Assembly: GCF_034355335.1 (NCBI RefSeq)
Contig: NZ_CP136422.1
Span: 2,297,001 to 2,361,000, forward strand
From: Blautia coccoides
GTDB taxonomy: Bacteria > Bacillota > Clostridia > Lachnospirales > Lachnospiraceae
Direction: 5' to 3'
Length of the DNA: 64,000 bases
Part shown: in pieces, positions 62,440-64,000 of the stretch
Layout: each line of letters starts with the position of its first letter
How positions within the stretch are numbered: position 1 is the first letter of the stretch
The notes under the pieces: model-generated
Databases searched by the model: none
Told to the model about the DNA's origin: nothing
Seen by the model: the letters and a program-made list of their open reading frames with translations, nothing else
Position numbers and translations under genes: made by a program

Positions 62440-64000
62440 TTGACGAAGAGAATAGACGAGGCATCAAAGGAGATACAAGCTTTGCCGGTATATCCGGGAA
62501 AACCGGGAGTTGCCAGGACAGAAAAAGGGTATCAGTTTACAGTTTCTGTTCCGGATGGGGAGGAGGCTTTCCTTCTTCTGTACCATACAGGGGAGAAAAT
62601 GCCGGTGAAGGAGATTCCCCTTTCAGAAGAAAAAAGGATAGGAAATATGGTTTCTGTCTGTATAGAAGGTATTTCCCCTGACAGGTATGAGTATAATTAC
62701 CGTATCGGCAATAAAGTGATACAGGACCCTTACGCGGTCTGCCTGTCCGGTACAGGCCGGTTCGGACAGCCCAAAAGTGAAGAGACAGACATTATCCGGT
62801 GCAGTTTCCGAAGAGAGAAATACAGATGGCAGGATGGCGATTTTAAATCTTATTCGCTGTCAGATTCCATTATATATAAGCTGCAGGTGCGGGAATATAC
62901 CATGCAGAAAAATTCCGGGGTACGTTTAAAAGGAACATTTAAAGGCCTGGAACAGAAGATAGAATATCTGAAAAATCTGGGTGTCACAGCAGTGCTCTTG
63001 ATGCCGGCCTATGATTACAGGGAGACAGCAAGGGAACAGAGCAGTGAGAGACGGCCGGAACATCCCTATGCCCGCCTAAGCAGTGCCTATGAGAAAAATG
63101 GCGGCAAGAGTGGTGTCTTCGAGGACAGTGCGCCTAAGCAGATAAACTGCTGGGGATATACAGGAGAGGCCAGTTATTTTGCGCCCAAGGCATCTTTTTG
63201 TGCCACAGACCGCCCTATGAGGGAATTTTCTCATCTGGTGGAGTCCCTTCACAAGGCAGGGATGGAATGTTTGATGGAGTTTTATTTTGACGGTTCAGTA
63301 AGCCCCTCTGTAATGCTGGATATCCTGCATTACTGGAAGCTGCAGTACCATGTGGATGGATTTCATCTGATGGGCAGCGGTATCTGCCAGGAGATTCTGG
63401 TAAAAGATGCCCTGCTGACCAGAACGAAGCTTTTCTTTCACGATGTGGACGGCGGCTATTTGTACCAGGGGAAGGTACCTTCCTTCAAGAATGTGGCGGA
63501 GTACAACGAAGGATTCCTCTACTGCATGCGCCATCTCCTGAAAAGTGATGAGAACATGCTGGAGGATTTCATCTACCGGAACCGGAGGAATCCAAAAGAG
63601 ACGGGGATCATCAATTATCTGGCGGATCAGGATGGATTTACCATGATGGATATGGTGTCCTATGACGAGAAGCACAATGAGGACAATGGAGAGGACAACA
63701 GGGACGGCATGGAATATAACTGCAGTTGGAACTGTGGAGCTGAGGGTCCGACCAGGAAAAAAACAGTCAGGGGACTCAGGCTGCAGCAGCTTAAGAATGC
63801 CTTTTTGCTGCTTCTGCTGAGCCAGGGAACACCGCTTATCTTTCAGGGGGATGAATTTGGAAATTCCCAGAAGGGAAACAACAATGCCTGGTGCCAGGAC
63901 AATGAGATCGGATGGGTTGACTGGAGCGCCTTCAGATCCAATCAGGCGCTGTATGAATTTGTAAAAGAGGCCATTGCCTTCAGAAAGAAATACTATATTC
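62440..64000 (+). CDS. GH13 isoamylase/GlgX-like protein with degenerate active site (cut by window end)
   Basis: A frame of over 520 codons from a TTG (TGAGGTGG upstream) is open to the window edge. It matches debranching-type GH13 by NCWGYTGEASYFAPKASFC, MVSYDEKHNEDNGEDNRDG and QGDEFGNSQKGNNNAWCQD. The family nucleophile motif GFRFD is replaced by VDGFHLMGSG, the acid/base Glu region reads KLFFHDVDGG, and the last motif reads ADQDG rather than xxHD. All but one catalytic residue thus appears missing. It may be a glycogen-binding or regulatory pseudoenzyme rather than a debrancher. Confidence 0.8.
   Translation, partial: MTKRIDEASKEIQALPVYPGKPGVARTEKGYQFTVSVPDGEEAFLLLYHTGEKMPVKEIPLSEEKRIGNMVSVCIEGISPDRYEYNYRIGNKVIQDPYAVCLSGTGRFGQPKSEETDIIRCSFRREKYRWQDGDFKSYSLSDSIIYKLQVREYTMQKNSGVRLKGTFKGLEQKIEYLKNLGVTAVLLMPAYDYRETAREQSSERRPEHPYARLSSAYEKNGGKSGVFEDSAPKQINCWGYTGEASYFAPKASFCATDRPMREFSHLVESLHKAGMECLMEFYFDGSVSPSVMLDILHYWKLQYHVDGFHLMGSGICQEILVKDALLTRTKLFFHDVDGGYLYQGKVPSFKNVAEYNEGFLYCMRHLLKSDENMLEDFIYRNRRNPKETGIINYLADQDGFTMMDMVSYDEKHNEDNGEDNRDGMEYNCSWNCGAEGPTRKKTVRGLRLQQLKNAFLLLLLSQGTPLIFQGDEFGNSQKGNNNAWCQDNEIGWVDWSAFRSNQALYEFVKEAIAFRKKYYI

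Overview
The window looks like a chromosomal segment from a low-to-moderate GC Firmicute of the family Lachnospiraceae, perhaps a Blautia-type gut anaerobe. This is inferred from the gene families, strong AGGAGG ribosome binding sites, the order rimP-nusA-ylxR-ylxQ-infB-rbfA-nrnA-truB-ribF, a YesM/YesN-type sugar locus, trans-2-enoyl-CoA reductase (FabV) and URO-D-type methyltransferase genes; no rRNA is present to settle it. There is no transposase gene, prophage or CRISPR array.

Layout. 1-6.2 kb: the start of an MFS transporter, two tandem PucR-like regulators, a 132-bp MITE-like element with a target duplication, an unusual phosphoesterase-rubrerythrin-rubredoxin fusion and a patatin-like lipase. 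6.3-16.7 kb: a sugar locus with a GH94 disaccharide phosphorylase, a hexose-phosphate mutase, a YesM-type sensor kinase, an ABC importer (binding lipoprotein and two permeases, no ATPase) and an AraC-type response regulator. 16.7-20.4 kb: the polyphosphate pair Ppx/GppA and Ppk1. 20.5-25 kb: two tRNA-Glu genes, an Rpn-type nuclease, a PHP phosphoesterase and a MATE pump preceded by repeated hairpins. 25-30.3 kb, minus strand: a GPH-type transporter, two different URO-D-type proteins and a third PucR-like regulator, which looks like a substrate uptake and demethylation module. 30.5-39.6 kb: arylamine N-acetyltransferase, PAP2 phosphatase, HAD phosphatase, topoisomerase IV (parE-parC), a CorA-type transporter and a transglutaminase lipoprotein.

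39.8-53.7 kb is a conserved translation and RNA block: rimP to ribF, then a Na/Pi cotransporter homologue, an SH3-NlpC/P60 hydrolase, rpsO and pnp. The IF-2 gene carries a recently amplified Arg/Asn/Asp-rich repeat array. 53.8-64 kb: NrdG, dUTPase, a nucleoside phosphorylase with its TetR regulator (operator inside the promoter spacer), fabV, a second Rpn-type nuclease, an amidohydrolase, a DUF1292 protein, a CLC chloride transporter and a GH13-like protein, cut by the window end, whose catalytic residues appear lost.

A family of short palindromic elements with GTAAC...GTTAC ends runs through the window: two 132-bp full-length copies, one 57-bp copy and several 27-bp end units. Its ends and the 8-bp target duplication of one copy point to mobilisation by an IS66-type transposase encoded elsewhere. 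The best candidates for something little described are this element family, the phosphoesterase-rubrerythrin fusion, the paired URO-D module, the hairpin array before the MATE gene and the GH13 pseudoenzyme behind CLC.
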